Assembly: GCA_026014725.1 (NCBI GenBank)
Contig: JAOZHV010000017.1
Span: forward strand, 1 to 37,616
Length of the DNA: 37,616 nt
Source of the DNA: Candidatus Bathyarchaeota archaeon
Lineage (GTDB): Archaea; Thermoproteota; Bathyarchaeia; Bathyarchaeales; Bathycorpusculaceae
Direction: 5' to 3'
Shown here: in pieces, positions 8,868 through 16,959 of the stretch
How the letters are laid out: each line of letters opens with the position of its first letter
How positions within the stretch are numbered: the stretch's first letter is position 1
The notes under the pieces: model-generated
Seen by the model: the letters and a program-made list of their open reading frames with translations, nothing else
Database searches by the model: none
Told to the model about the DNA's origin: nothing
Program-made: the position numbers and the translations under genes

Positions 8868-10448
8868 TTAGTCGATTTTCCATATGCGCACCCGAACATA
8901 GTTCCAGTAGACATCGTTTGCTCCTCGGTAAAGTGTTACCGTGTTAGTTGTTGAATCAATGCGGACCAAGCCGAACTCCCCATACACCTCAGTCTTAACC
9001 AGATAAACGTCTCTACCTACACCAAAAGAGTCGGTGGAGCCTGCTATAACGTAGCCTCCGTCAGATGCTGCGACAACAGACCATGCGACATCAAAGTCTG
9101 TTCCACCGTAAGTTTTAGTCCACTGAATGTTCCCCCATGCATCTGTTTTCGCCAGCCAAAAATCGTAAGGTCCAGCAAAGGAACCAATAACACCCCCTAA
9201 CACATATCCCCCGTCTGATACGACAACCAAAGAGTAAATATCGATATCTGAATACCACTTGTTCCATTCCATGTTTCCAAGCGCGTCAGTCTTCACTAAT
9301 AGGTCGCCACAGGCAAGTAAGTATCCGCCATCCAATGTCTTGGCAAGAGACCAGCCAGTAACTCCGTTGTAGGTTTTGCTCCATTCTATATTTCCGTTTG
9401 TGTCGGTTTTAATCAAATAGACTCCAGGTCCAGAAGACCCTGTGTGACCTGCGATTGCATATCCGCCATTAGACGTTTGAACAATAGAGCACCCATAATT
9501 GAAGTTTGTTTCACCATAGGTTTTATTCCATTGCAGGTTTCCGCTTGCATCAGACTTCACCAAATACACATAAGAGCCTTCACCAAAAGACTGCGTTTCA
9601 CCTGCTATTGCGTAACCACCGTCAGTTGTCTGAACAACAGAACTCCCTGTATCGTACCTTGCTCCACCGTAGGTTTTGCCCCATTGCATATTCCCGCTGG
9701 CATCAGTCTTAACCAAATACACATCGCCGTCTCCAGCACCAGAAGAGTATGTGCAACCCACTAAAGCGTACCCGCCATCGGATGTGCGAACGACGGAAGA
9801 TGCGTAATCTTCGTTTGTTCCGCCATAGGCTTTGTTCCACTGCATGATTCCGTTTGCATCGGTTTTAACTAAATAAAAGTCGGTGCTACCGCCAAAAGAC
9901 CCTGTGGAGCCTGCGATAGCGTATCCGCCATCAGCTGCCTCGACGACACATCGGCCTTCTTCGTAGCTGGTTCCGCCATAGGTTCTGTTCCATGAGTGTA
10001 TGTATCCTGTTAAACCAAGGTATCTTTGATGTTCGCCGCCGCTTGCGGACGCCTTACCTGTTATGTCAATCAACAGGTTATCGTAGCCTAGATTATGCGT
10101 AAACGTGATTGCTTGACCTGTTTTATCGCTGATGTCAACCCAGCCACTGTCATAATCTGGCAAGTAAGGTCCTTGCGCACCTGTTGCTCCGGCTGGTCCT
10201 TGGGGCCCCTGAGCGCCTGTAGCGCCCGTTGCACCCGTTGCGCCTGTTTGTCCTGGAGACCCCTGTGGCCCTGTTGCGCCAGTGTCGCCTTTAGGTCCTT
10301 GCTCGCCTCGTAGTGGCTGCCCTTGCAAGCTCAAGTTCACTAATAAAATGGAAATTCCTGCTGCCACTACACATGCAACTAAAGTAGCCAACAAAATTAT
10401 TACAAAGAAAGTTGTTTTTTCAATCATTATTTTAGGCATTTCTATCAC
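8868..10448 (-). CDS. Membrane-anchored collagen-triplet and beta-propeller surface protein
   Basis: 526 residues. An N-terminal membrane anchor (about 13-38) is followed by 16 unbroken Gly-X-Y triplets (residues 48-95, rich in GAT, GPQ and GAQ), a collagen-like stalk. Next comes a short domain (about 101-146: [26 protein letters not shown]). Then seven repeats of about 45-50 residues, each starting W-x-K-x-Y-G and containing DGGYAIAG and YLVKTDAxGNMQ, best read as a seven-bladed propeller. The last 35 residues ([18 protein letters not shown]) look like the missing C-terminal strands of the short domain. The GTG start at 10448 overlaps the upstream gene by 17 bases; ATG at 10439 with GAGAGTGA ahead of it is an equally good start. 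Likely extracellular and adhesive. Confidence 0.85.
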   Translation of the reverse strand: MIEMPKIMIEKTTFFVIILLATLVACVVAAGISILLVNLSLQGQPLRGEQGPKGDTGATGPQGSPGQTGATGATGATGAQGPQGPAGATGAQGPYLPDYDSGWVDISDKTGQAITFTHNLGYDNLLIDITGKASASGGEHQRYLGLTGYIHSWNRTYGGTSYEEGRCVVEAADGGYAIAGSTGSFGGSTDFYLVKTDANGIMQWNKAYGGTNEDYASSVVRTSDGGYALVGCTYSSGAGDGDVYLVKTDASGNMQWGKTYGGARYDTGSSVVQTTDGGYAIAGETQSFGEGSYVYLVKSDASGNLQWNKTYGETNFNYGCSIVQTSNGGYAIAGHTGSSGPGVYLIKTDTNGNIEWSKTYNGVTGWSLAKTLDGGYLLACGDLLVKTDALGNMEWNKWYSDIDIYSLVVVSDGGYVLGGVIGSFAGPYDFWLAKTDAWGNIQWTKTYGGTDFDVAWSVVAASDGGYVIAGSTDSFGVGRDVYLVKTEVYGEFGLVRIDSTTNTVTLYRGANDVYWNYVRVRIWKID

Positions 10449-11472
10449 TCTCTTTAGGCAAGCAACCTATATTTTTTGAATAATTATTTGTTTGTTTGCT
10501 TATAGCTAAACGTGGGCTGTTCTGATCACTTCCTTTAAAGTAGACAAGTAAGCCAACGCTTACTACGGCAACTACAGCAATTGGGAGTGCCAATAGTATT
10601 GGCTGAAAACCTGAATTTGGTGCAACCTGCTCAGCCTCAGCTATAGTGAAGTAAGTGATGTTTGAAATGCCCATATTGCCAAAAATATCACTAGCAAACA
10701 CGGTTATGTTATGTGAACCTATACTCAGGTCTGATAGAGTCATGTTTCCATTTATGGCAATTCTTGTTTGATTATCTAAGCTGTATCCTATCCATGAAGC
10801 AGTTGCATTGATTGTAAAATCAAGCGGTAGTGTGAATTGGGTTATGTTGTCTGGAGTGTAGGTTGTGTTTTGAGGGGGTGAAATAATAGTGGGGATTGGG
10901 ATAGGCGGATTGGGGTAGGGGTCTTTGCTCATTACTATGGGGTATTTCTGGAATGATACTGTTTTAGAATTGGGTTCTAGTTGAAAATGCATGGTTTGGG
11001 TGATATAGGTGTCGTTTGATCTTCCTGTTGAAATAGTTTTGCCATTTGTTGTGTAATATGCCATATAAGATGCCTGTGCAACCACTACTATATGTACCAC
11101 ATGTTCAGTGTTAGTTAGGTTGCTAAAAACGGCTGTATAGTCTGTTACTGTATCGCTTCTTGGGAACCTTTGTGGAAGGATGCGGGTGCCATCCAAATAC
11201 ACAGAAAGAATGTATTGCCCTACTAATGCGAATCCCTTATAGTATGAATTCCAAGACTCAGGTTTGATAATAAGAAAATCTAATTTGAAGGTGTTATCAG
11301 CATAATAATCAGAGTAATTCTTTGGGCTTCTAACCACTAGGGTTGGCAATTCAGTACTGGGCGTTTTTGGGTAAGGTATAAGGTTAGCATCTGTCACCTT
11401 AACTAGCGTCAAAGATTCAATTAAGAAAACCATCATTAAAAGAGCAGTTAGAGCAAAAACAGCTCTTCTCAT
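10432..11472 (-). CDS. Secreted, membrane-anchored protein with an Ig-like domain
   Basis: 346 residues, family not recognised. A signal peptide (about 1-29), a beta-rich external part with many N-glycosylation sequons (NYS, NLT, NDT, NITV, NMT), a proline-rich linker ([12 protein letters not shown], about 184-195), and an Ig-like domain (about 200-278: [11 protein letters not shown] ... [17 protein letters not shown]). A membrane span (about 288-310) and a short cytoplasmic tail follow. The Ig-like part resembles domains repeated in archaeal S-layer-associated proteins. The gene overlaps the collagen-like gene by 17 bases and lies 93 bases after the beta-helix gene, so it sits in the middle of the surface operon. 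Confidence 0.75.
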   Translation of the reverse strand: MRRAVFALTALLMMVFLIESLTLVKVTDANLIPYPKTPSTELPTLVVRSPKNYSDYYADNTFKLDFLIIKPESWNSYYKGFALVGQYILSVYLDGTRILPQRFPRSDTVTDYTAVFSNLTNTEHVVHIVVVAQASYMAYYTTNGKTISTGRSNDTYITQTMHFQLEPNSKTVSFQKYPIVMSKDPYPNPPIPIPTIISPPQNTTYTPDNITQFTLPLDFTINATASWIGYSLDNQTRIAINGNMTLSDLSIGSHNITVFASDIFGNMGISNITYFTIAEAEQVAPNSGFQPILLALPIAVVAVVSVGLLVYFKGSDQNSPRLAISKQTNNYSKNIGCLPKESDRNA

Positions 11473-11565
11473 AGCCCATCATTCGTCTATAATTATTGTT
11501 TGCTTAATAGTTTTTCAGTCAAAAATTATTGACTAAACTTTGTCAAAGTTCCTTGACTAAACAAC

Positions 11566-12726
11566 TCAACATTCAAGTTTTCTTTTCAGCGTAACCATAA
11601 CAGCACATATCAACGTGAGAAATAAAACCGTAATCAGACAGGTTGCAATCTCTGGTATAATCATTGGAAATACTTCAAAATTAGGCGCTGACAGAGTTGG
11701 CATATAATTTACTTTACCGAGGGTAAAATCGTCATAGTAATCATAGATTAGTTGATCTATTATTGTTGTGTTGGTTGTTCCCCACCAATTATATGGTGCA
11801 TCAACATTGTTATCTGGGACATCATTCTTGATGTTGTAATTATGGTTTTCATAAATATTGTTAAGCAAAAGAGTTGGCGCATTATTTGAAAATAAATGGG
11901 TCAAATACAATCCAATCGTGTTATTAGTAATAGTATTATTGATAACAAATGGATTACAAGGTACAAACATTTGCCAAGCATCCAAGGTTATGCCCTTTTC
12001 GTTATTCGTAATCAAATTGTTTTCAATCACCGTTGTCAAATTAGGCCAGTGCCAACTAGGGTTATACAGCGATGTACTTACACGGATTCCAGTCGAGCAT
12101 TCGGTTACTATATTATGAGAGACAATCAAATTGGCACCAAAAACATCTATTCCCTGACCAATAACAGTATTATTAGTAATTATTCCATTACCAACCATCA
12201 CCAATCCGCCCATCAGGAAATTACCAGCAACAAGAGGCATACCAGTCGTTGTCTGGATAGAAATGGCATTGTTACAGACATTGTTAGATAACTTTGGGGA
12301 ATTATTAGCGGTTATAGTTGAGGTTAAAATGCAATTCTGGATTATGCAACCATTGCCGGTGTCTTCATTCCAGTCAGTGCTGTTTTGAGTGAAAATAATT
12401 TCTCCTCCAACAAAATTAGTGGGTCCGCTGGTACCTCCAATTGCTTGTAATGTACCGTTGACCATAATGTAGTAACCGTTGAGGTTTACTGTAACACCTG
12501 ATTCAACTATTAGTGTTACTCCATAATCAACAAGGATGTTTCCTGTAAGATTATAGGGGCTACCTGTTTTAGTCCAAGCTCTGTTTGAATTAATGATTCC
12601 GTTAACTTGTGTACCGCTACTTTGTGATGAAGCAAAGTTTAATGTCGCACCTAATAAGAGACCAATCAACACTGCAATTGTGCATAACGTGAAAGGTCTG
12701 CCTTTTTTAGTCATGCCCTTTATCAT
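11566..12726 (-). CDS. Secreted right-handed beta-helix protein (NosD-like repeats), C-terminally anchored
   Basis: About 386 residues from the ATG chosen at 12726. A signal peptide (FTLCTIAVLIGLLLGATLNFASS) precedes NosD/pectate-lyase-like coils with repeated asparagine-rich turns (IENNLITNNEKG, INNTITNNTIGL, SNNAPTLLLNNI) typical of a parallel beta-helix. A membrane span near the C-terminus (ATCLITVLFLTLICAVMV) ends in TLKRKLEC. Such proteins bind carbohydrate or form surface fibres; no catalytic residues are recognised. The reading frame is open to a TTG at 12810, but the candidate TATA box (TTTATATG, near 12778-12785) lies inside that extension, so a start at 12726 or 12714 is preferred. 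It is the first gene of the surface operon. Confidence 0.8.
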   Translation of the reverse strand: MIKGMTKKGRPFTLCTIAVLIGLLLGATLNFASSQSSGTQVNGIINSNRAWTKTGSPYNLTGNILVDYGVTLIVESGVTVNLNGYYIMVNGTLQAIGGTSGPTNFVGGEIIFTQNSTDWNEDTGNGCIIQNCILTSTITANNSPKLSNNVCNNAISIQTTTGMPLVAGNFLMGGLVMVGNGIITNNTVIGQGIDVFGANLIVSHNIVTECSTGIRVSTSLYNPSWHWPNLTTVIENNLITNNEKGITLDAWQMFVPCNPFVINNTITNNTIGLYLTHLFSNNAPTLLLNNIYENHNYNIKNDVPDNNVDAPYNWWGTTNTTIIDQLIYDYYDDFTLGKVNYMPTLSAPNFEVFPMIIPEIATCLITVLFLTLICAVMVTLKRKLEC

Positions 12727-12824
12727 CAATCTATTTATGCTGTGTGTGTCTTTAAAATTTCTGTCACCAGAATATTGCATATAAATCAATAACTTTAATC
12801 CATGTCTCAAATTCTAAACGTGTA

Positions 12825-12902
12825 TGGCGGGTCCGATGGGATTTGAACCCATGACTTTCAGCTTAGAAGGCTGACGCGCTATCCGTACTGCGCCACGGAC
12901 CC
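12825..12902 (-). tRNA. tRNA-Arg(TCT)
   Basis: A complete cloverleaf on the minus strand: acceptor GGGTCCG/CGGACCC, D stem GCGC/GCGC, anticodon stem TCAGC/GCTGA with loop CTTCTAA (anticodon TCT), T stem ATGGG/CCCAT, discriminator G and encoded CCA (12825-12827). A TATA-like AAATTTTATC lies near 12936-12946. No intron. Confidence 0.96.
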
Positions 12903-13008
12903 CTCTTTTCGGCTCTTTAATGGATACACTTGCAGATAAAATTTTACCTACCGCTACAGGCAAAAAACAGGTCTTCGAAGCACAAACCTTCGGCGGGCAC
13001 AGCGACCA

Positions 13009-13128
13009 TATTTGTATCCTATTAGTGGTTCTATGTTAAAACTAATAGAGGGGTAGGTTGCGCGAACCTATTTGCCGCCTATTAGAAACTCATTGCAGAA
13101 ACTATAGAGGGGTCTATCGTATTAGCGC
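13009..13128 (+). repeat. Two 60-base imperfect tandem repeat units
   Basis: Units start at 13009 and 13069. Both begin TATTTG, then after three differing bases CCTATTAG, and both contain an A-rich segment ending in ATAGAGGGGT. The shared motif AAACTAWAGAGGGGT also occurs in the inverted copy near 19621-19639, where GCAGAAACTATAGAGGGGT is identical over 19 bases to 13095-13113. It looks like an array of binding sites rather than coding sequence. Confidence 0.65.
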
Positions 13129-13182
13129 ATTTTCAAGCCAAAAGCATGCTGAAAAACTCGCCTTTAAATAGGGGGTTAGGGT
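13095..13182 (+). repeat. Dispersed element, copy A, with TATA-like core
   Basis: Shares with the reverse complement of 19552-19639 two exact blocks, GCAGAAACTATAGAGGGGT (13095-13113) and a 46-base core (13137-13182) with only two differences. The core contains GCCAAAAGCATGCTGAAAA, then CTCGCCTTTAAATAGGGGG, then TAGGGT. TTTCA before and TGAAA after GCATGC can pair as a hairpin directly upstream of the TTTAAATA box. It looks like a promoter or operator module copied to two places; function unknown. Confidence 0.7.
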
Positions 13183-13315
13183 AGGTGGCAGAGCAACAAA
13201 CCCGACTATCTTTATAGTATATAAGGAGGGTATAGAAAAAAATTGTAGTTTCCTTTCAGGAGTCCCTCCCTAATTTCTGCCAAACACCAACCACTCATCA
13301 TCAAAAATGTTATCC

Positions 13316-13322
13316 TTATATC
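13316..13322 (+). promoter_or_regulatory. Candidate TATA box for rpl14e
   Basis: TTATATC lies 50 bases before the rpl14e ATG and predicts a start near 13345, just before the AAAGGAG ribosome binding site at 13347-13353. The more distant TATA-like sequences (13162-13169 and 13211-13226) would then serve other transcripts. Confidence 0.4.
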
Positions 13323-13365
13323 TACCATCCAACACTAAAGATTTCCAAAGGAGACAAACACAAAC

Positions 13366-13644
13366 ATGCCAGCCATCGAAGTCGGAAGAATATGCATAAA
13401 ACAAGCAGGAAGAGAAAACGGCAAAAAATGCGTAATCATTGATGTCATGGACAAAAGCTTCATCCTGATAACAGGCCCCAAAAAAATCACAGGCATCAAA
13501 CGCAGACGAGTAAACATAAACCACGTCATGCCAACACAAGAAAAAATCGACATAAAACGCGGAGCATCCGACGACGAAATCACACAAACCCTAGAAACCG
13601 CAGGTAAACTCCAAGACATGACCCAAACAATCAAAACACCCTAA
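13366..13644 (+). CDS. rpl14e: Large ribosomal subunit protein L14e
   Basis: 92 residues matching the archaeal L14e family in length and sequence. The SH3-like/KOW-type barrel starts EVGRICIKQAGRENGKKCVIID and has the family's ITGPKKITGIKRRRVN segment with basic RNA-contacting residues. It is a component of the 50S subunit. The gene sits directly upstream of cbf5, a conserved archaeal pairing. The ATG has AAAGGAG 12 bases upstream. The coding strand is strikingly rich in A and C and poor in T. Confidence 0.95.
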   Translation: MPAIEVGRICIKQAGRENGKKCVIIDVMDKSFILITGPKKITGIKRRRVNINHVMPTQEKIDIKRGASDDEITQTLETAGKLQDMTQTIKTP

Positions 13645-13711
13645 TTCTAAACCTTAAATTACCACAAACCTCTTTTTCTTAACCCAAACAGTAGCAGGAG
13701 CAAAAATCAAA

Positions 13712-14743
13712 ATGCCCAGAACAAACCCTCCATGGGAAACCAAACGCCAACACCTAAACAAAGCGACAGACACAACCAACCCAAAATACGGCAATAAACC
13801 ACACGAACGCCCAGCAAAACAATACATTCAATACGGCACCATAAACCTCGACAAACCCGCAGGACCAACAAGCCACGAAGTCGCTGCATGGACAAAAAAA
13901 ATCCTGCACTTAAACGCCATTGGACACGGTGGAACACTAGACCCCAAAGTCACAGGTATCCTGCCCATCACACTAGAAGATGCCACAAAAATGGTTCAAG
14001 CGCTCCTCTACAGCGGCAAAGAATACATCTGCGTCCTAAAACTCCACGGCGACACAACAGAATCACAAATCAAACATGTCCTTAGCGAATTCGAAGACGA
14101 AATCTACCAACGCCCACCACTACGCTCTTCAGTCAAACGCCAAATAAGAACACGGCGCATCTACCAAATCGACTACATCGAAAAAGATGGAAGAAACATC
14201 CTCTTCAAAGTCGCCTGCGAAGGAGGAACCTACATACGCAAACTCTGTTTTGACATCGGCGAAATTTTAGGCATTGGCGCACACATGCAAGAACTCCGCC
14301 GAACACGCGCAGGACCCTTCACCGAAACAAACAACACCAAAGTAACCCTCCACGACGTAGCATACTGGTTTGGCGAATGGGAAAAAACAAAAGACGACAC
14401 AATACTCCACAAAATCATACAACCCATGGAAACAGCACTAACCATGCTACCAAAAATCGTAGTCCGCGACTCAACCGTAGACGCACTATGCCACGGCGCG
14501 AACTTAACCGCTCCAGGAGTACTATCCGTAGATACAGGCATAGAGAAAGGCACGCTGACAGCTATCTTCACGCTCAAAGGCGAAGCAGTCGCGTTGGCAA
14601 AAGCGCTCGTCTCCACCCAAGACATGATAGATTTAAAGCACGGCACAGTTGCCGCTCTCGAAAGAGTGCTAATGCCACGGGGTACTTACCCCAAAGTTTG
14701 GAAAAGCGGTAATGCAAATGAGCACAGAACGCAAGAACATTGA
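13712..14743 (+). CDS. cbf5: Cbf5/dyskerin-type RNA pseudouridine synthase
   Basis: 343 residues. The TruB/Cbf5 catalytic domain covers about 40-225: INLDKPAGPTSHEV, then HGGTLDPKVTGILP with catalytic Asp at residue 77, YICVLKLHGD, RPPLRSSVKRQIRTRRIY, and CEGGTYIRKLCFDIG. A PUA RNA-binding domain covers about 245-330 (KIVVRDSTVDALCHGANLTAPGV ... LKGEAVALAKAL). Cbf5 is the catalytic subunit of archaeal H/ACA ribonucleoproteins, modifying rRNA with guide RNAs, Gar1, Nop10 and L7Ae, and can also make Psi55 in tRNA. The gene follows rpl14e by 67 bases, and its last 32 bases overlap the methyltransferase gene. ATG start with GGAG 11 bases upstream. Confidence 0.96.
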   Translation: MPRTNPPWETKRQHLNKATDTTNPKYGNKPHERPAKQYIQYGTINLDKPAGPTSHEVAAWTKKILHLNAIGHGGTLDPKVTGILPITLEDATKMVQALLYSGKEYICVLKLHGDTTESQIKHVLSEFEDEIYQRPPLRSSVKRQIRTRRIYQIDYIEKDGRNILFKVACEGGTYIRKLCFDIGEILGIGAHMQELRRTRAGPFTETNNTKVTLHDVAYWFGEWEKTKDDTILHKIIQPMETALTMLPKIVVRDSTVDALCHGANLTAPGVLSVDTGIEKGTLTAIFTLKGEAVALAKALVSTQDMIDLKHGTVAALERVLMPRGTYPKVWKSGNANEHRTQEH

Positions 14744-15335
14744 GCACTATTTTGCATCCGCACCCAAATCAGAAGACAAGTTCGGCTTAATTCGAACAAC
14801 CCTACGCGGAAAAACATTCGAGTTTTTGACCTCATCAAGCGTTTTTTCGAAGCGACGAATCGACCAAGGCACCAGAATACTCATCGAAGCCATGGTTCTA
14901 CCTCAAAGTGGCAACGTACTTGATGTTGGTTGCGGATACGGCGCTGTCGGCATCATTGCAGCAACAGTCAATCCTCAGTTGCGCGTTATCATGACGGACG
15001 TGAATATGAGAGCTGTCCGCTTGGCAAGACAAAACACGCAACTAAACAAGGTAACTAACGCTGAAGTGCGGTATGGTCACTTGTACGAGCCAGTTCAAGA
15101 CACAAAATTCAATTGTATATTGTCAAATCCGCCAGTGAGCGCAGGCATGGAAACAGTGAAAGCCATAGTGCAAGGCGCACCAGCAGTGATGACATATGAG
15201 GCATCATTTCAAATGGTTATTCGCTCAAAAATCGGCGGCAAAACCTTACCCGCCGTTTTCAACCAGACTTTTAGCAACTGCGAAGTCCTTGCAAGAGAAA
15301 GTGGTTATCGCGTGTTAATTGGGACTTTTACCTAA
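14712..15335 (+). CDS. Class I SAM-dependent methyltransferase (RsmC/MTS-type)
   Basis: 207 residues with a Rossmann methyltransferase core: motif I NVLDVGCGYGAVGI (about 68-81), acidic motif II MTDVNMRAVRLARQN, and motif IV SNPPVS. NPP-type motifs go with methylation of a planar nitrogen in nucleic acid or glutamine. Archaeal relatives are annotated as 16S rRNA m2G-type methyltransferases. The N-terminus (EHYFASAPKSEDKFG ... FLTSSSVFSKRRID) is the usual lead-in of this subfamily. Overlap with cbf5 by 32 bases puts it in an RNA-modification operon, supporting an rRNA or tRNA substrate. ATG 14718 is an alternative start. Confidence 0.88.
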   Translation: MQMSTERKNIEHYFASAPKSEDKFGLIRTTLRGKTFEFLTSSSVFSKRRIDQGTRILIEAMVLPQSGNVLDVGCGYGAVGIIAATVNPQLRVIMTDVNMRAVRLARQNTQLNKVTNAEVRYGHLYEPVQDTKFNCILSNPPVSAGMETVKAIVQGAPAVMTYEASFQMVIRSKIGGKTLPAVFNQTFSNCEVLARESGYRVLIGTFT

Positions 15336-15410
15336 CCTGACTTATGCCTAACTTCGGAATAAAATTTAATATTGTTGTTCATTATTTGGTAGATAAAACA
15401 TTACCATTTG

Positions 15411-15460
15411 TCTGACAAGTACTTATATGTCAGATGATCTGCAGTGTACAAATTAGTACA
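15411..15460. promoter_or_regulatory. Two inverted repeats over the promoter of the ribbon-helix-helix gene
   Basis: TCTGACA (15411-15417) and TGTCAGA (15428-15434) form a perfect 7-base inverted repeat with a 10-base spacer that contains the TATA-like ACTTATAT (15421-15428). A second perfect repeat, TGTAC/GTACA with a 6-base spacer, lies at 15445-15460, about where transcription should start. The RHH gene begins 28 bases later. The arrangement fits operators for autoregulation. Confidence 0.5.
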
Positions 15461-15487
15461 AAAGTTGCATGAAACGGTGACGTAATA

Positions 15488-15709
15488 GTGTCTGATGGAA
15501 ACAAAAGAGAACGCATAACGATTCGCTTAACAAAAAGGTATCTTGACTTGCTAAACCTCTTAATCGACAAGGGCGTCTACAACAGCCGCAACGAAGCAAT
15601 AAGGGATGCTCTGAGAATCCTCTATGAATATCATGGGTTAAAGGTTTCGCCTGAGAAAAAGGCGACCTTTGAGCAGTCAAAAGCGCCAGATGAATCGTCT
15701 AAGAGCTAG
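15488..15709 (+). CDS. Ribbon-helix-helix (CopG/NikR-like) transcription regulator
   Basis: 73 residues. The N-terminal RHH fold is clear: beta strand RERITIRLT (about 7-15), helix A KRYLDLLNLLIDKG, and helix B SRNEAIRDALRILYEYHG. A disordered charged tail follows. RHH proteins bind DNA as dimers, the strand pair lying in the major groove. The length is that of a stand-alone repressor or antitoxin; no toxin gene is adjacent. The GTG start has GGTGA (15475-15479) eight bases upstream. Two perfect inverted repeats lie over its promoter, so self-control is likely. The secreted-protein cassette starts 92 bases downstream and may be a target. Confidence 0.85.
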   Translation: MSDGNKRERITIRLTKRYLDLLNLLIDKGVYNSRNEAIRDALRILYEYHGLKVSPEKKATFEQSKAPDESSKS

Positions 15710-15801
15710 TTTGCTGCTTTGTAATCAGTTTTCTGGCGATAGAACATAGTTATAGAAGACTGTTACTTAAAATTTTAATACTAAAAAATTAGCGTTTGCT
15801 C

Positions 15802-16281
15802 ATGTTTCAAACAAATGAATTAAGGAGCAGGCTACCTTTCAAAGTAATCATTCCCATGCTTCTGATTTCGATACTGTGCATTGTCTCTTTTGCAACAAGC
15901 GCTACAATCTCTAACGGTTCAACATACAAAGCAATTGGCGGCGAAATCATCTCAATAACAGGAAACTACGAAGTAACCCCCATCGGCTTCGGCATCGCTA
16001 CAGAAAACGCAATAGGACGTAACACGTGGTCAAATACAATTCCGCTTACAACAGACATATTTGCAGGTAATTGGATATACACCATAAAAGTGAAAGCGCT
16101 AACAACTAATCCTGCAACGGTGTCAGTAAGCTGGAGTCAAGGCGGTAATCCAGAATTTTACCCTCTCGGTTCCATCACCATCTCAAACAACCCCACAAGT
16201 GGGCAAGAAGCAACATTCGTATTTGACACTGGCGTGCAATCGTTTGGTTCTCCTGTAGGCATATTGATTACTGTAGAATAG
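15802..16281 (+). CDS. Small secreted beta-rich protein
   Basis: 159 residues from ATG 15802 (an in-frame TTG at 15796 is less likely). The N-terminus is a classical signal peptide: basic RSRLPFK, hydrophobic VIIPMLLISILCIVSF, and small residues ATSA at the likely cleavage point. The mature part is rich in Thr, Ser, Asn and Gly with alternating beta-type hydrophobics (IIYTIKVKALT, TVSVSWSQGG, ATFVFDTGV) and no Cys. Family not recognised; it could be a secreted fibre or matrix subunit. The gene is followed closely by another secreted protein and a signal peptidase, suggesting a dedicated processing cassette. Confidence 0.65.
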   Translation: MFQTNELRSRLPFKVIIPMLLISILCIVSFATSATISNGSTYKAIGGEIISITGNYEVTPIGFGIATENAIGRNTWSNTIPLTTDIFAGNWIYTIKVKALTTNPATVSVSWSQGGNPEFYPLGSITISNNPTSGQEATFVFDTGVQSFGSPVGILITVE

Positions 16282-16398
16282 GTGGTCTGAACTTTAGAAA
16301 TCCTAAAAAAACAGGCTAAACCAATAGCCCCTTCTCCTTTTCTTTTTAGGTCAAACAAGGAACGGTTAGTCCGAACACTATTATACGCAACAATAATC

Positions 16399-16959
16399 AT
16401 GATTGCAGTGTCAATAGTTACCTCATCGTTCGCCACCCCAGCACATGTGCATTTTGAACGGTTTGAGGCTGTCAGAGGGTTATCGGTTAGTGCATATTTT
16501 GCTACCGACCCCATTGCTGATTCTCCCATCACCGTCCAGACATCTCAACACATTCACGGTTCATCAGGATTCTTCATAATTCCCAAAGAGCATTCTGCAC
16601 TCTTTATCTCTCCACAATTTTCAACAGCCACCGCCATTCCAGCTGGATGGATGCTTGTGAATCTTTGGGCTCAGCCCACAGCGGCTGGCGGCCCTGGGTC
16701 GGATGCTGCCCTTTTGGTTTCAGCTTACACAACTGATTCACTAGGAACAATTCAGAATACACTTTTTGAGAATCAAACTACTGAGCCCTTCTCTGAGGAG
16801 GGAGGGCAACTGGCAAGCATTTTTGAGGTAACAAGTGGCTTTGTTCCAGCGTCAGGCTACATTGAAGTTGTTTTGACGGCTCCTGAGTCCTCTGCCATCA
16901 AGGTTTTTTGGGGAAGCGGTCAGCCCAGTAATTTTCAGGTGATTTTCACATATGGTTGA
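16399..16959 (+). CDS. Secreted protein with uncertain start
   Basis: 186 residues from ATG 16399, but this start falls in the middle of a hydrophobic segment. The frame is open upstream to 16291 without ATG, GTG or TTG. That extension reads like a normal signal peptide N-region (ILKKQAKPIAPSPF, then RSNKERLVR, then TLLYATIIMIAVSIV). GGTGG (16281-16285) lies eight bases before TTA at 16294, as if the true start were a TTG changed to TTA, a rare start, or a sequence error. The mature part is Ser/Thr/Gly-rich and beta-type (SAYFATDPIADSPITVQTS, GYIEVVLTAPESSAIKVFW). Its stop overlaps the signal peptidase gene by 8 bases. Family not recognised. Confidence 0.65.
   Translation: MIAVSIVTSSFATPAHVHFERFEAVRGLSVSAYFATDPIADSPITVQTSQHIHGSSGFFIIPKEHSALFISPQFSTATAIPAGWMLVNLWAQPTAAGGPGSDAALLVSAYTTDSLGTIQNTLFENQTTEPFSEEGGQLASIFEVTSGFVPASGYIEVVLTAPESSAIKVFWGSGQPSNFQVIFTYG

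Larger units (their letters stand above)
12903..13365. other. 463-base intergenic region with repeats and promoters, no protein gene
   Basis: Between tRNA-Arg(TCT) and rpl14e. It contains a two-unit tandem repeat (13009-13128), a conserved element shared in inverse orientation with 19552-19681, two further TATA-like sequences (13211-13226 and 13316-13322), and a possible long-range pairing of GGAGGG (13225-13230) with CCCTCC (13264-13269). One or more short non-coding transcripts are possible. No frame longer than a few codons has a ribosome binding site until rpl14e. Confidence 0.6.

Noticed and set aside
13095-13113. Resemblance of GCAGAAACTATAGAGGGGT to archaeal origin recognition boxes
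   Set aside because: Only part of the motif (GAAAC, GGGG) matches, no orc1/cdc6 gene is present, and the paired copies lie 6.4 kb apart.
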